Under the pieces are notes generated by a model. That model was not told where the DNA came from. It did no database searches and saw nothing but the letters and a program-made list of their open reading frames with translations. Below, piece by piece: positions 17,701-24,306 of a stretch of 36,363 nt of DNA; within the stretch, counting starts at the first letter, position 1, and the number at the start of each line of letters is the position of its first letter. The position numbers were made by a program, and so were the translations under genes. This DNA comes from UBA4717 sp045531795. Lineage in GTDB: Bacteria; Bacillota; Clostridia; Oscillospirales; CAG-272. The stretch is taken from contig JAZSET010000032.1 of NCBI GenBank assembly GCA_045531795.1, forward strand, positions 1 through 36,363, given 5' to 3'.

Positions 17701-17792
17701 ACTCCGACAACACCTTAAAGCCTGCTTTCAATGTAACAAGAGCTGAGGCGGCAACGATTATTCTCCGCACAATAAACTACTTTGACAATTAG
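14727..17792 (+). CDS. Secreted phosphodiester glycosidase (NAGPA) domain protein with three SLH domains
   Basis: A 1021-residue exported protein. Starting at TTG 14727 (AAAGGA 10 bases upstream) gives a textbook signal peptide: two lysines, a hydrophobic core and PTSA before LYRGVLG. An in-frame ATG at 14676 has no ribosome binding site. The NAGPA/phosphodiester-glycosidase domain shows VIGGINGDFYSVYTGIPMG (about 95), NPRTAVGVRSDGTVIFFAVDGR (about 363) and ALNLDGGGSTT (about 410). A strongly acidic Asp/Glu-rich insert (about 170-224) splits this domain. Beta-rich linker regions follow, then three SLH repeats (about 796-850, 858-917 and 964-1021) that would bind secondary cell-wall polymer. 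A second acidic segment lies between SLH2 and SLH3. Relatives remove sugars linked by phosphodiester bonds, so a role in envelope glycan or teichoic-type polymer processing is inferred. No convincing promoter hexamers were found in the 110 bases upstream. Confidence 0.9.
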   Translation: MKKFLSLIIAFILILNTVILPTSALYRGVLGDVYYTDSRQIGAGVDFTLYRSLTDGLNERAYVFEYRPGEGALPIVTYGDYLMGSNRLSSHIKNESEKGNNVIGGINGDFYSVYTGIPMGALISDSRIVSDDDKNNAIGFNADGTTILGSPDINFTVIHTYDASRIPKSNAETDAEDTEASEDNAEVFDELSDDEEFTEEVTEEDYDSFEDDSDFSDDEEFISEVLPVSYFNKYPTEWGAYLLDDMFDKTTRSSKPSLEIVIELDDTDAYAAADQCLTGKIIQINREATDTGINKGQLVISVNEKSSYRSAYNNIEIGDEIEIHFSLDENWTQVVTAIGGSDLIVVDGQINREAINESHEKIANPRTAVGVRSDGTVIFFAVDGRSDDSYGLRMVSLAETLISFGCVYALNLDGGGSTTAAVKYPDSEIGIINTPSDSTERSVANALLLVDNTESDGIPKYIIPSQSDTVILPGESYSFDGNFYDSALKPVSGTSLTNDDVRIGFDYSRLSYYTEENMPYLGSITDDGKTFIADGATGEIPLLFTAEYEGETLTGRMILFVAPAPDTVEVRLGGVVYSENSPITVEFDAFYMGTPVPARPYHLTYNLTDNEVRQSGIVDDAPLKRADSSLGYISESGEFIPYENADGSVWLTISLDSIPVAQTLLAVGKPKVSVLDNVSVEYNFANAEETETSDIVFYSDLPLDGADSLDLYISENDLILKAVAFDNNSNENEIEFIRQINEESSDGIYHYRAPLDKNYLNLSKGLLIKESDNTEKSGNIDIKSLLISFEDTETLFYDTYNHWARKNINSLYRSGIVGGEEFGGKLRFAPDRTLSRAEFAVMISRSLGYNTDEYTNELEFADNAKIPAWAAPFIRAVSENGIMNGKRIDESTLNFDPDGKITRQEIMQVIGNIIKKQQTEDLIRELEEIAEEKGEETGNEESVIDDIADTLAIESELSSDYVMPSFKDADQIALWALENVQLTVEAGIVGGYSDNTLKPAFNVTRAEAATIILRTINYFDN

Positions 17793-17832
17793 ATTTAGTA
17801 TGAATCTGTATGTTTTCAGATGGAGGTAGACT

Positions 17833-18801
17833 ATGAAATACATATTTGTAATAAATCCGGCTGCCGGAATTAAAGATTCCGAGGAATTTATCAAATCTGA
17901 AGTAAAAAAGGCTCAGGACCTGCTTTTTGAAAAAAATGGCGAGATATACGAGTGCAATTTTTATACAACAAAGTCAAAGGGTGATGCCACAGAATATGTA
18001 AAAGCATACCTTGAATGTCACAATGAAGACGTTTGCTTTGTTGCCTGCGGCGGCGACGGAACTCTTTATGAGGTTGTAAACGGTGCATCGGCTCACAGCA
18101 ACGCCTATGTATCGGTGTATCCCTGCGGCAGCGGAAACGATTTTGTAAAGTATTATGGCGGTGCAAAGCCCTTTCTCGATATTACGGGCATTTTTGAGGG
18201 CAGTGTTTGCGATATTGACATAATGAAAGCGGGAAACAAGTATTCAATCAACATATGCAATTTCGGTTTTGACACTGCGGTTGTAAAAACTATGGAAAAG
18301 GTGCGCCGTTTCCCCGTACTTGGCGGTAACAATTCATATTACACGGGAATTGCCACTGCCCTGTTTACTGCTATGAAAAACAAATGCAAGGTATATGCTG
18401 ACGGAGAGCTTTTAAATCCCGACGGCAAGATGCTTCTCTGCACTCTAGGCAACGGCTCGTATGTCGGCGGAAGCTTCAACTGTTCACCAAAAAGCGACAA
18501 CACAGACGGACTTATGGAAGTTTGTCTTGTGTCCCCGATAAATCTGTTGCAATTTATAAAGCTTTTACCTCATTACACGGAAGGCACTCATCTTGATTCT
18601 TCCGAATTTGATGGAATTATGAAGTATGTCCGCGCAAAGGAAATAAGAATTGTGGCAGACGAGAAATTCCTTATTTCTCTTGACGGAGAGCTTGTAAATA
18701 TACCTGAAGTTACTATTGAAAACATTAAAGCCGGACTTCACTTTATTGTTCCGCGCGACTCTATGATAACCCCGGCAAAGCACCCTGCCCTTGTTAAATA
18801 A
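17833..18801 (+). CDS. Diacylglycerol kinase family lipid kinase
   Basis: A 322-residue cytoplasmic kinase of the DAGK/YegS family. It has VINPAAG at the N-terminus, the nucleotide-binding CGGDGTLYEVVNG (GGDGT at 73-77), VYPCGSGNDFVKYYG (about 100), and a C-terminal beta domain ending with ISLDGELV. Relatives phosphorylate diacylglycerol or similar lipids with ATP. The length is slightly above the typical ~300. The ATG is preceded by GGAGG. It follows the SLH protein by 40 bases in the same direction and probably belongs to its transcript. The exact lipid substrate is unknown. Confidence 0.9.
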   Translation: MKYIFVINPAAGIKDSEEFIKSEVKKAQDLLFEKNGEIYECNFYTTKSKGDATEYVKAYLECHNEDVCFVACGGDGTLYEVVNGASAHSNAYVSVYPCGSGNDFVKYYGGAKPFLDITGIFEGSVCDIDIMKAGNKYSINICNFGFDTAVVKTMEKVRRFPVLGGNNSYYTGIATALFTAMKNKCKVYADGELLNPDGKMLLCTLGNGSYVGGSFNCSPKSDNTDGLMEVCLVSPINLLQFIKLLPHYTEGTHLDSSEFDGIMKYVRAKEIRIVADEKFLISLDGELVNIPEVTIENIKAGLHFIVPRDSMITPAKHPALVK

Positions 18802-18804
18802 GTC

Positions 18805-18833
18805 TTGACAAAAATATGTGTTTACTATATAAT
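18805..18833 (+). promoter_or_regulatory. Perfect consensus sigma-A promoter for yceD-rpmF
   Basis: TTGACA (18805-18810), exactly 17 bases, TATAAT (18828-18833). The expected transcript start near 18840 leaves a short leader before the ATG at 18863. Confidence 0.93.
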
Positions 18834-18862
18834 TGTCCTGTAAAATTTTTTTGGAGAATGAA

Positions 18863-19381
18863 ATGAAACTTAATGTAAGAAAAATTCTTTCGGGTGAAGT
18901 AAACGAACTTGATATAAGCTATACGCTTGACAAATCGGTGCTTCCCGAATATGACGACGTTGAATACAAAGACAACATCAAGGTTGAGGGTACATTTACC
19001 AACAACGGCGGTCACATGCAGCTTTCCCTTTTATGCTCGCTCAAATATACCGCTACTTGTGCAAGATGCCTTAGTGATGTTGACGGCGTTTTCAATATTG
19101 ATTTTTACAAAACCGTTTGCAACGAGGGCGATTTGCAGAATGAGGATGATGACGATTACGCAGAAATCCACGACGGTGAACTTGATGTTGATGAAGCTAT
19201 AATTGAAAATGTTATAATCAACTTCCCTACCAAAATTGTTTGCAGTGAAGATTGCAAAGGCCTTTGCCCTAAGTGCGGAATAAACCTGAATACAGGCAGC
19301 TGCAGCTGCGTTACAAAGGAAATTGACCCGAGACTTGCACCGCTTCTTAAATTTTTTGACAACAACGATAGTGAAAAGTAA
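18863..19381 (+). CDS. yceD: YceD/DUF177 family protein (large-subunit rRNA accumulation)
   Basis: A 172-residue YceD (DUF177) protein, almost always encoded next to rpmF and implicated in 23S rRNA accumulation or ribosome assembly. It shows the two cysteine pairs of Firmicute members: CARCLSD (central) and CSEDCKGLCPKCGINLNTGSC near the C-terminus, a likely metal site. The start is the ATG at 18863 with GGAGA 6 bases upstream. An in-frame TTG at 18833 overlaps the -10 box and cannot be on the transcript. The neighbouring promoter is the strongest-looking in the window, as expected for a translation-related operon. Confidence 0.93.
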   Translation: MKLNVRKILSGEVNELDISYTLDKSVLPEYDDVEYKDNIKVEGTFTNNGGHMQLSLLCSLKYTATCARCLSDVDGVFNIDFYKTVCNEGDLQNEDDDDYAEIHDGELDVDEAIIENVIINFPTKIVCSEDCKGLCPKCGINLNTGSCSCVTKEIDPRLAPLLKFFDNNDSEK

Positions 19382-19460
19382 TTTTTGAAGTCATTTTTTA
19401 TTCTGTTTTAACAAATTTGCAGATTTTTAAAAAAAATTAAAGAAAATTTCGCTGAAACTA

Positions 19461-19489
19461 TTGCAAAATCTGAAATTTTGTTGTATAAT
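19461..19489 (+). promoter_or_regulatory. Second promoter directly upstream of rpmF
   Basis: TTGCAA (19461-19466), 17 bases, TATAAT (19484-19489). A perfect inverted repeat, CAAAAT-N5-ATTTTG (19464-19480), occupies the spacer. The promoter would let rpmF be transcribed apart from yceD. Confidence 0.75.
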
Positions 19490-19530
19490 GATGTCAAGTA
19501 TGCGTATTACTGTTAAGGAGGTATCGAGAA

Positions 19531-19713
19531 ATGGCAGTACCGAAGAGAAAAGTCTCCCAGGCGAGACGCGATAAAAGACGCTCAAACGTATGGAAATTAC
19601 CAATCCCGGGTATGACAAAGTGCCCTAACTGCGGTGAATATAATCTTTCACACAGAGTTTGCAAGGCTTGCGGATTCTACAAGGGTGAGGAAATCATCAA
19701 AAAAGAAGCATAA
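19531..19713 (+). CDS. rpmF: 50S ribosomal protein L32
   Basis: A 60-residue L32 protein with the conserved MAVPKRKVSQARRDKRRS start and a zinc-ribbon pair CPNC (about 30) and CKAC (about 46). This is the zinc-binding (C+) form, as opposed to the cysteine-free form many bacteria switch to under zinc limitation. The ribosome binding site AAGGAGGT, 8 bases before the ATG, is a full match to the anti-Shine-Dalgarno. It forms the yceD-rpmF pair and is followed by a terminator. Confidence 0.98.
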   Translation: MAVPKRKVSQARRDKRRSNVWKLPIPGMTKCPNCGEYNLSHRVCKACGFYKGEEIIKKEA

Positions 19714-19720
19714 TTTTTGG

Positions 19721-19749
19721 CAGAAGGACTTATGTCCTTCTGTTTTTTT
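19721..19749 (+). terminator. Intrinsic terminator of rpmF
   Basis: A 9-bp perfect stem (CAGAAGGAC at 19721-19729 with GTCCTTCTG at 19734-19742), a TTAT loop and seven T residues. Confidence 0.95.
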
Positions 19750-19752
19750 ATG

Positions 19753-19780
19753 CAAAAAAAAGACTCCAATCGGAGTCTTT
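19753..19780 (-). terminator. Leftward intrinsic terminator for the small Cys protein gene
   Basis: A stem AAAGACTCC (19759-19767) with GGAGTCTTT (19772-19780) and a 4-base loop. On the minus strand the hairpin is followed by a U-run (19759-19753). It lies 58 bases after the stop of the small minus-strand gene and faces the rpmF terminator. Confidence 0.8.
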
Positions 19781-19837
19781 GGATTTTGCTTGAGAACAAC
19801 GTCGCTTACGCGCCCTGGGCACTGAGAAACATCGTCT

Positions 19838-20023
19838 TTATATGTCATTCTCGCGTTCTAAAAATTCCTTTAGCATTTTATTGCGGATCTTATCTCTTTC
19901 TTCCTCTTCTAAAGTAAGGAGAATGAAATCTTCACACATACCGAGACTGTTAATGCTTATTTCATCAAATATACAACCGTTATCCTCATCATTGTAAACA
20001 CACATATTGTTTTCGCAGTACAT
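19838..20023 (-). CDS. Small four-cysteine protein of unknown function
   Basis: A 61-residue acidic protein. The N-terminal half carries four cysteines (residues 3, 8, 17 and 30) in the pattern C-x4-C-x8-C-x12-C, with MYCENNMCVYNDEDNGCIF and ISINSLGMCEDF, which looks like a small metal-binding knuckle. The C-terminal half is a charged helix (LEEEERDKIRNKMLKEFLERE). The start is the ATG at 20023 with GGGAGG 7 bases upstream; a longer in-frame version from 20104 would begin inside the structured RNA and has no ribosome binding site. I recall similar short Cys proteins from clostridial genomes and mobile elements, but assign no function. The leader holds a terminator directly before the ribosome binding site, so expression may depend on readthrough. 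Confidence 0.7.
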   Translation of the reverse strand: MYCENNMCVYNDEDNGCIFDEISINSLGMCEDFILLTLEEEERDKIRNKMLKEFLERENDI

Positions 20024-20042
20024 AAATAATCCTCCCAAAAAT

Positions 20043-20211
20043 AAAAAAAGTGCGCAGCCGAGGCTACGCACAAAAAATGCAAAGCACCGATTGCTGCGAC
20101 ACAATCATTTCAGCTACACAGATAAGGTATGCGAAATACGGGCTTGCATTTTTTACATAGTAAAAAATACAAACCTTATCTTTGTAGCACTATTATTCAA
20201 TTGTGTCGCAA
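20043..20211 (-). ncRNA. Candidate structured RNA (leader or independent ncRNA) ending in an intrinsic terminator
   Basis: Read on the minus strand, a ~169-base RNA starting at about +1 of a good promoter folds into nested helices. P1 is 11 bp (20210-20200 with 20105-20095). After an asymmetric internal loop, P2 has 15 of 16 positions paired (20188-20173 with 20128-20113). P3 is a 13-bp hairpin with a 3-base loop (20172-20160 with 20156-20144). About 15 unpaired bases (20143-20129) follow P3. A terminator hairpin GUGCG/CGCAC (20071-20050, one U-G pair) with seven U residues ends 7 bases before the ribosome binding site of the small Cys protein gene. The arrangement is that of a terminating riboswitch-like leader or a stand-alone ncRNA. 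I could not match it to a known riboswitch motif. A 6S-like RNA is possible, but the bubble is small. Confidence 0.6.
20050..20071 (-). terminator. Intrinsic terminator at the end of the structured RNA
   Basis: A ten-position stem with one U-G pair in the minus-strand transcript and a 2-base apex (likely opened to four), followed by seven U residues (20049-20043). It is located just upstream of the small gene's ribosome binding site. Confidence 0.8.
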
Positions 20212-20215
20212 GTAC

Positions 20216-20244
20216 ATTATACCATAGCAGATTTAATTTGTAAA
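20216..20244 (-). promoter_or_regulatory. Promoter of the structured RNA
   Basis: On the minus strand: TTTACA (20244-20239), 17 bases, TATAAT (20221-20216), with TGG giving an extended -10. The expected start falls at 20208-20210, the base of helix P1. Confidence 0.8.
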
Positions 20245-20264
20245 GATTTATTTCAATATTTTTC

Positions 20265-20295
20265 AAAAAAAGAGTATCAGGTTTCACTGATACTC
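20265..20295 (-). terminator. Terminator of the ABC exporter operon
   Basis: A 9-bp perfect stem (GAGTATCAG at 20272-20280 with CTGATACTC at 20287-20295) and a 6-base loop, followed on the minus strand by seven U residues (20271-20265). Confidence 0.92.
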
Positions 20296-20303
20296 CTTTT
20301 TGC

Positions 20304-20552
20304 TTATTCAACCTCTTCGCCCTTTGATATTTGTCGCTCTGCTCTCTTATAGAAATAACCGTTTTTAATTATTTCTGTGCCAATCTTCATATCTTCAAGA
20401 GACCACAGTTTTCCATCTTTATCTACGGCAACATTATCAAAGGAATGGAGTTTTTGGGCAGACAGCTTTTTAAGAAGTGCTGACTCCTCTTTTTCTATCT
20501 TCTCAAAATCCTTATCCTCAAGTGACATAAGTCTTTTAAACATATTGTCCAT
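20304..20552 (-). CDS. Small hypothetical protein downstream of ABC exporter
   Basis: An 82-residue charged, probably cytoplasmic protein with no recognised domain. The N-terminal half is predicted helical and rich in Lys/Glu (LEDKDFEKIEKEESALLKKL). The second half contains NVAVDKDGKLWSLEDM, which could form a beta hairpin. It has no membrane segment and no cysteines. The start is well set by GGAGG 5 bases upstream. It begins 11 bases after the second ABC subunit and ends just before the operon terminator, so it is cotranscribed with the exporter and may be an accessory factor. No function is assigned. Confidence 0.7.
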   Translation of the reverse strand: MDNMFKRLMSLEDKDFEKIEKEESALLKKLSAQKLHSFDNVAVDKDGKLWSLEDMKIGTEIIKNGYFYKRAERQISKGEEVE

Positions 20553-20563
20553 ATAAGCCTCCG

Positions 20564-22465
20564 TCAGGTTGCAATTCCCGCGAACTGACTCTGATACAGT
20601 CTGTAATATGCACCCTCTCGTGCAAGTAATTCCTCGTGGTTTCCTGCTTCCGCTATTTTTCCGTCCTCAAGAACTATTATTTTATCTGCATCTCTTATAG
20701 TTGATAGACGGTGAGCAATTATGAGGTTTGTTCTGCCTCGCATAAGTGCTACCATAGCAGACTGAATATTCATTTCTGTCTGTGTATCAACGCTTGAGGT
20801 TGCCTCGTCAAGTATAAGAATCTTAGGGTCTGCAAGCACTGCTCTTGCAATAGACAAAAGCTGTCTCTGTCCCACTGAAAGGTTACTTCCCGCCCCTGCT
20901 AAAACTGTGTCATAGCCTTCGGGGAGTCGTTCGATAAACACATCAGCCTTTGCACATTTTGCCGCCTCTTTTACTTCGTCCATCGTTGCATCAAGTCTGC
21001 CGTACCTGATATTCTTATCAATTGTATCAGCAAAAAGCACTGTATCCTGCAAAACTATTGCAATTGCAGTACGAAGGTCATTTTTAGGAATATCGCATAT
21101 ATTTACGCCGTCAAGAAGTATTTCACCCGAATCTATTTCGTAGAACCGTGTAAGCAAATTAACAATCGTTGTTTTACCGCTTCCCGTTGCACCGACAATG
21201 GCAATTTTCTGACCGCCCTCAACCTCAAGATTGAAGTCATTCAGCACTTTCTCGCCTTTAACATACGAGAAGTTGATATTTTTAAAGGAAATGTTACCCT
21301 TTACATTTTCTACATCCAATTTGTTTTTGCCCTCGTCTATTTCGCTGTCGCTGTCAAGTATTTCAAATACACGCTCGGCACCTGCCATAGCCGTGAGAAT
21401 TTGCGAATACTGGTTTGCTATTTCGTTTATCGGGCGTGTAAACTGCTTTGAATAACCGAGTACTGCCTGAATTGCACCAATCGTTAAAACATTTACTGCA
21501 TTTGGATCCTGAACTGCAACAAGATAGCCGCCAACTGCCGCCAGGAGCAGATATGAGAAGTTACCGATTATGTTCATTACAGGTCCCATAATTGAGCCCC
21601 AGATATTTGCTTTTATAGAAACCTTGCGATAATCACGGGCTAAAACTTCGAAGCCCTCAATTGCACTCTTCTCTTTGCCGTAAGCCATTACTGTTTTATA
21701 GCCGGTTACCATTTCTTCAATATGACCGTTAAGTGCACCGAGAAGCTTTGATTGCTTTGAAAAATACTTTCTCATGTGCTTTACAAGGAGGTTTGAAGAA
21801 AATATTGTAAGCGGTATGGACACCATCGCCACAAGAGTTAAAACAGGGCTATACTTAAGCATCAGTATAAATGCACCGACAAGTGTGATTGCGCTTGAAA
21901 ACAGTGATGCTATTGTCTGCGAAACGGTGTTTGAAATGTTTTCAACGTCATTTGTCATACGGCTCATAATATCGCCGTGCTTATGTGTATCGGTATATTT
22001 TATTGGCAGATACGATATTTTTGAAAACAACTCATTACGCATTGAATGTACTGTGCTCTGGGAAAGCTTTGATGCAAGTATTCCCTGAAGCATTGTTGTC
22101 AGCGATGCTATCAGATAAAGAACTCCCATTGTAACAAGAGTCTTTATAAGTGCTTCAAAATCAACGTGAAGCTTATGCGCTTCAGGATTTATTGTTATAG
22201 CATCAATTGCATTTGCCTGGAGTGTCGGTCCTGCAAGGTTTACTGCAGCTGTCACCACTACCATAAGCATTAATGCAAGCACCATATATTTGCTTTTACC
22301 GATATATTTTATGAGACGTCCTATTATTGCTTTGGCATTCTTAGGCTTTTCAGCGCCTACTCTGCCTGCCATCGGGCCACCTCTGCCTGGTCCGCCCGGG
22401 CCAGGACCGGGACCACCCGGTCGCATGTGTATTACGGGTGGGTTCTGATTCTTGTTTTCAGCCAT
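20564..22465 (-). CDS. ABC exporter subunit, canonical ATP site half (heterodimeric multidrug type)
   Basis: A 633-residue half-transporter: a six-helix ABC exporter membrane domain (about 55-360) followed by the ATPase domain. The Walker A is VGATGSGKTT (about 425), Walker B ILILDEAT (about 548) has the catalytic Glu, and AHRLST (about 583) has the switch His. Its signature is LSVGQ instead of LSGGQ (about 527). The partner subunit shows the reverse pattern, so the pair forms one consensus and one degenerate ATP site. The N-terminus has an unusual Gly/Pro/Arg-rich stretch (MRPGGPGPGPGGPGRGGP). The start at 22465 follows GGGAGGGG and overlaps the partner's stop by eight bases. It resembles BmrCD/TM287-288-type exporters; the cargo is unknown. 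Confidence 0.93.
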   Translation of the reverse strand: MAENKNQNPPVIHMRPGGPGPGPGGPGRGGPMAGRVGAEKPKNAKAIIGRLIKYIGKSKYMVLALMLMVVVTAAVNLAGPTLQANAIDAITINPEAHKLHVDFEALIKTLVTMGVLYLIASLTTMLQGILASKLSQSTVHSMRNELFSKISYLPIKYTDTHKHGDIMSRMTNDVENISNTVSQTIASLFSSAITLVGAFILMLKYSPVLTLVAMVSIPLTIFSSNLLVKHMRKYFSKQSKLLGALNGHIEEMVTGYKTVMAYGKEKSAIEGFEVLARDYRKVSIKANIWGSIMGPVMNIIGNFSYLLLAAVGGYLVAVQDPNAVNVLTIGAIQAVLGYSKQFTRPINEIANQYSQILTAMAGAERVFEILDSDSEIDEGKNKLDVENVKGNISFKNINFSYVKGEKVLNDFNLEVEGGQKIAIVGATGSGKTTIVNLLTRFYEIDSGEILLDGVNICDIPKNDLRTAIAIVLQDTVLFADTIDKNIRYGRLDATMDEVKEAAKCAKADVFIERLPEGYDTVLAGAGSNLSVGQRQLLSIARAVLADPKILILDEATSSVDTQTEMNIQSAMVALMRGRTNLIIAHRLSTIRDADKIIVLEDGKIAEAGNHEELLAREGAYYRLYQSQFAGIAT

Positions 22466-24191
22466 TATTTTCCCCTCCCATCTTCTGCTGTGAGTCGTAG
22501 ATTTCTCTGTATGCCTCACTTGTTTTCATAAGCTCATCGTGGGGAGCAAAGGCTGTAATTTTGCCGTTTTCAATTACGGCAATTCTATCTGCGTGCCTGA
22601 TACTTGCTATTCTCTGAGCTATCATAATTATTGTTGTATCCTTCATATTATCGGCAAGTGCCTGTCTGAGTCTTGCCTCTGTTGCCAGGTCAAGGGCAGA
22701 TGTACTGTCGTCAAATATGAGAATTTCGGGCTTTCGGAGCAACGCGCGGGCTATAGCAAGTCTCTGTTTCTGACCGCCCGAAAGAGATGCACCCTTTTCG
22801 GCAATCATTGTATTATAATCTTCATTGAAGCCACGAATGAAGTCGTCTGCCTGTGCGATTTTTGCCGCTTCGATTACTTCTTCATCACTTGCATCCTCTC
22901 TTCCCCAGCGTATGTTTTCGGCTACAGTTCCCGAAAACAGTTCGCTTTTCTGAAGTACAAATGCGATTTTATTACGCAGGCTATGAAGCTCATAATCCTT
23001 GACATTGACTTCGTCAACGAGAACCTCGCCCTCTGTAGCATCATAGAAACGGGTTATAAGGTTAACAAGTGATGTTTTTCCGCTTCCCGTCGCACCGATT
23101 ATTGCCACAAATTCTCCAGGATTCACCTTCAGGTTTACACCGTCAAGAACAGGTCTGCCCTTTGTTCCGGGATAGCGGAAGCTTACATTTTTAAATTCAA
23201 CGCTTCCCTCTTTTTGTTTTTCGCCTTTATTTTCTCCGTCAGAGATTACTGCATTACATTCGAGAACTTCCACAACTCTCTTTGAAGATGCCGCACCTCT
23301 TGAAATTGTCTGGAACATCATACTTACCATCATAAGCGACATAAGTATCTGAGTGATATATGTAATGGCACCCATAACCGCACCGGGCATCATTGCACCC
23401 TTGTCTACCTGGATACCGCCAATAAGAATAATGGCTATAACCGAGCCATTCATTATAAGCATCATTACGGGAGCAATCATCGCCATAATACGCTGTACTT
23501 TCAAATTGACGCTTTTAAGTTCTGTATTTGCACTGTTAAAGCGGTCTATTTCATATTCTTCCCTGCTGTACGCCTTTACAACTCTTGCTCCTGTTACATT
23601 TTCCTGTACAACGGAATTTACCTTGTCAAGCTTTGTCTGTACCTTTGAAAACAGGGGAGACGCCACCTTGAGCATTATAAATATAAGCACTAACTGCAAG
23701 GGCAATGATATAAGAAGCACACGCCCGAAGTTAACGTCCAGCGACAGACACATTGCGATACCGCCTATGAACATCATAGGAGCTCGCACAAACATTCTGA
23801 GCATCATTGCAACAAGATCCTGAATTATATTTATATCATTAGTGAGTCTTGTTACAAGCGAGCCTGTAGTAAATTTGTCAGTCTGCTCAAGAGAAAGTCC
23901 CATAACCTTTTTAAATACATCATTTCTCAGGTCATTACCGAATCTCTGTGCGGCATTTGAAGCAAACACTGCCGTACCAATGCCGAAAACGCCGCCAAGG
24001 ACAGCGAGCATCAGCATAATCGAACCTATTTTTACAATGTAGCCAACGCCCATTCCGCCAAGAAGACCGTTATCAACGATTTTTGTCATTAGTTTTGGCA
24101 GCATCAGGTCCATTGCAACCTCTCCGATCATAAAGAGAGGGGCAAGTATTGCAAAAAGCCAGTAGGGTTTTAAATATTTTGCGAGTTTCAT
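22458..24191 (-). CDS. ABC exporter subunit, degenerate ATP site half
   Basis: A 577-residue half-transporter with the standard exporter membrane domain (MKLAKYLKPYWLFAILAP, LMLPKLMTKIVDNGLLGG) and an ATPase domain. Walker A is IGATGSGKTS (about 365) and the signature LSGGQKQR (about 469) is canonical. However, Walker B reads ILIFDDST (about 490), with Asp replacing the catalytic Glu, and the switch region reads AQRIAS (about 523), with Gln replacing His. These are the hallmarks of the degenerate half of heterodimeric type IV exporters. It is the first gene of the operon, has its own consensus promoter 35 bases upstream, and lies next to a TetR gene that may control it. Drug or lipid export is inferred from family only. 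Confidence 0.94.
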   Translation of the reverse strand: MKLAKYLKPYWLFAILAPLFMIGEVAMDLMLPKLMTKIVDNGLLGGMGVGYIVKIGSIMLMLAVLGGVFGIGTAVFASNAAQRFGNDLRNDVFKKVMGLSLEQTDKFTTGSLVTRLTNDINIIQDLVAMMLRMFVRAPMMFIGGIAMCLSLDVNFGRVLLISLPLQLVLIFIMLKVASPLFSKVQTKLDKVNSVVQENVTGARVVKAYSREEYEIDRFNSANTELKSVNLKVQRIMAMIAPVMMLIMNGSVIAIILIGGIQVDKGAMMPGAVMGAITYITQILMSLMMVSMMFQTISRGAASSKRVVEVLECNAVISDGENKGEKQKEGSVEFKNVSFRYPGTKGRPVLDGVNLKVNPGEFVAIIGATGSGKTSLVNLITRFYDATEGEVLVDEVNVKDYELHSLRNKIAFVLQKSELFSGTVAENIRWGREDASDEEVIEAAKIAQADDFIRGFNEDYNTMIAEKGASLSGGQKQRLAIARALLRKPEILIFDDSTSALDLATEARLRQALADNMKDTTIIMIAQRIASIRHADRIAVIENGKITAFAPHDELMKTSEAYREIYDSQQKMGGENNG

Positions 24192-24225
24192 ATTATTTCC
24201 TTTCTTCCATACTTTTACCTCTATA

Positions 24226-24254
24226 ATTATAATATCTATAAGCTCTTAAGTCAA
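24226..24254 (-). promoter_or_regulatory. Promoter of the ABC exporter operon
   Basis: On the minus strand: TTGACT (24254-24249), 17 bases, TATAAT (24231-24226). A short AT-rich inverted repeat TTATA-N5-TATAA (24227-24241) overlaps the -10 and could be an operator, but such AT-rich repeats are common by chance. Confidence 0.85.
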
Positions 24255-24306
24255 CCATAATAAAAAAAATTCACACAACAATCAAATTCTGAAGCATTAT
24301 TTCAGC

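Noticed and set aside
18833..18862. Upstream TTG start for yceD
   Set aside because: The codon overlaps the -10 box of the consensus promoter, so it would not be in the mRNA; the ATG at 18863 has a good ribosome binding site.
20043..20211. Interpretation of the long inverted repeat as a miniature transposable element (MITE)
   Set aside because: No flanking target-site duplication is seen, only one copy occurs in the window, and a promoter starts exactly at its edge with a terminator after it, which fits an RNA gene better. A genome-wide copy search would settle it.
20007..20243. 78-codon plus-strand frame opposite the structured RNA
   Set aside because: It covers the inverted repeats and the promoter of the minus-strand RNA, and has no ribosome binding site. 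The pairing structure explains the sequence better.
23353..23823. 156-codon open frame antisense to the ABC subunit
   Set aside because: It lies wholly within a well-conserved exporter gene on the other strand, with no ribosome binding site or recognisable protein.
24227..24241. TTATA-N5-TATAA repeat as the operator of the ABC operon
   Set aside because: Arms are only five AT pairs and overlap the -10 box, where such sequence is expected by chance; mentioned with the promoter only.
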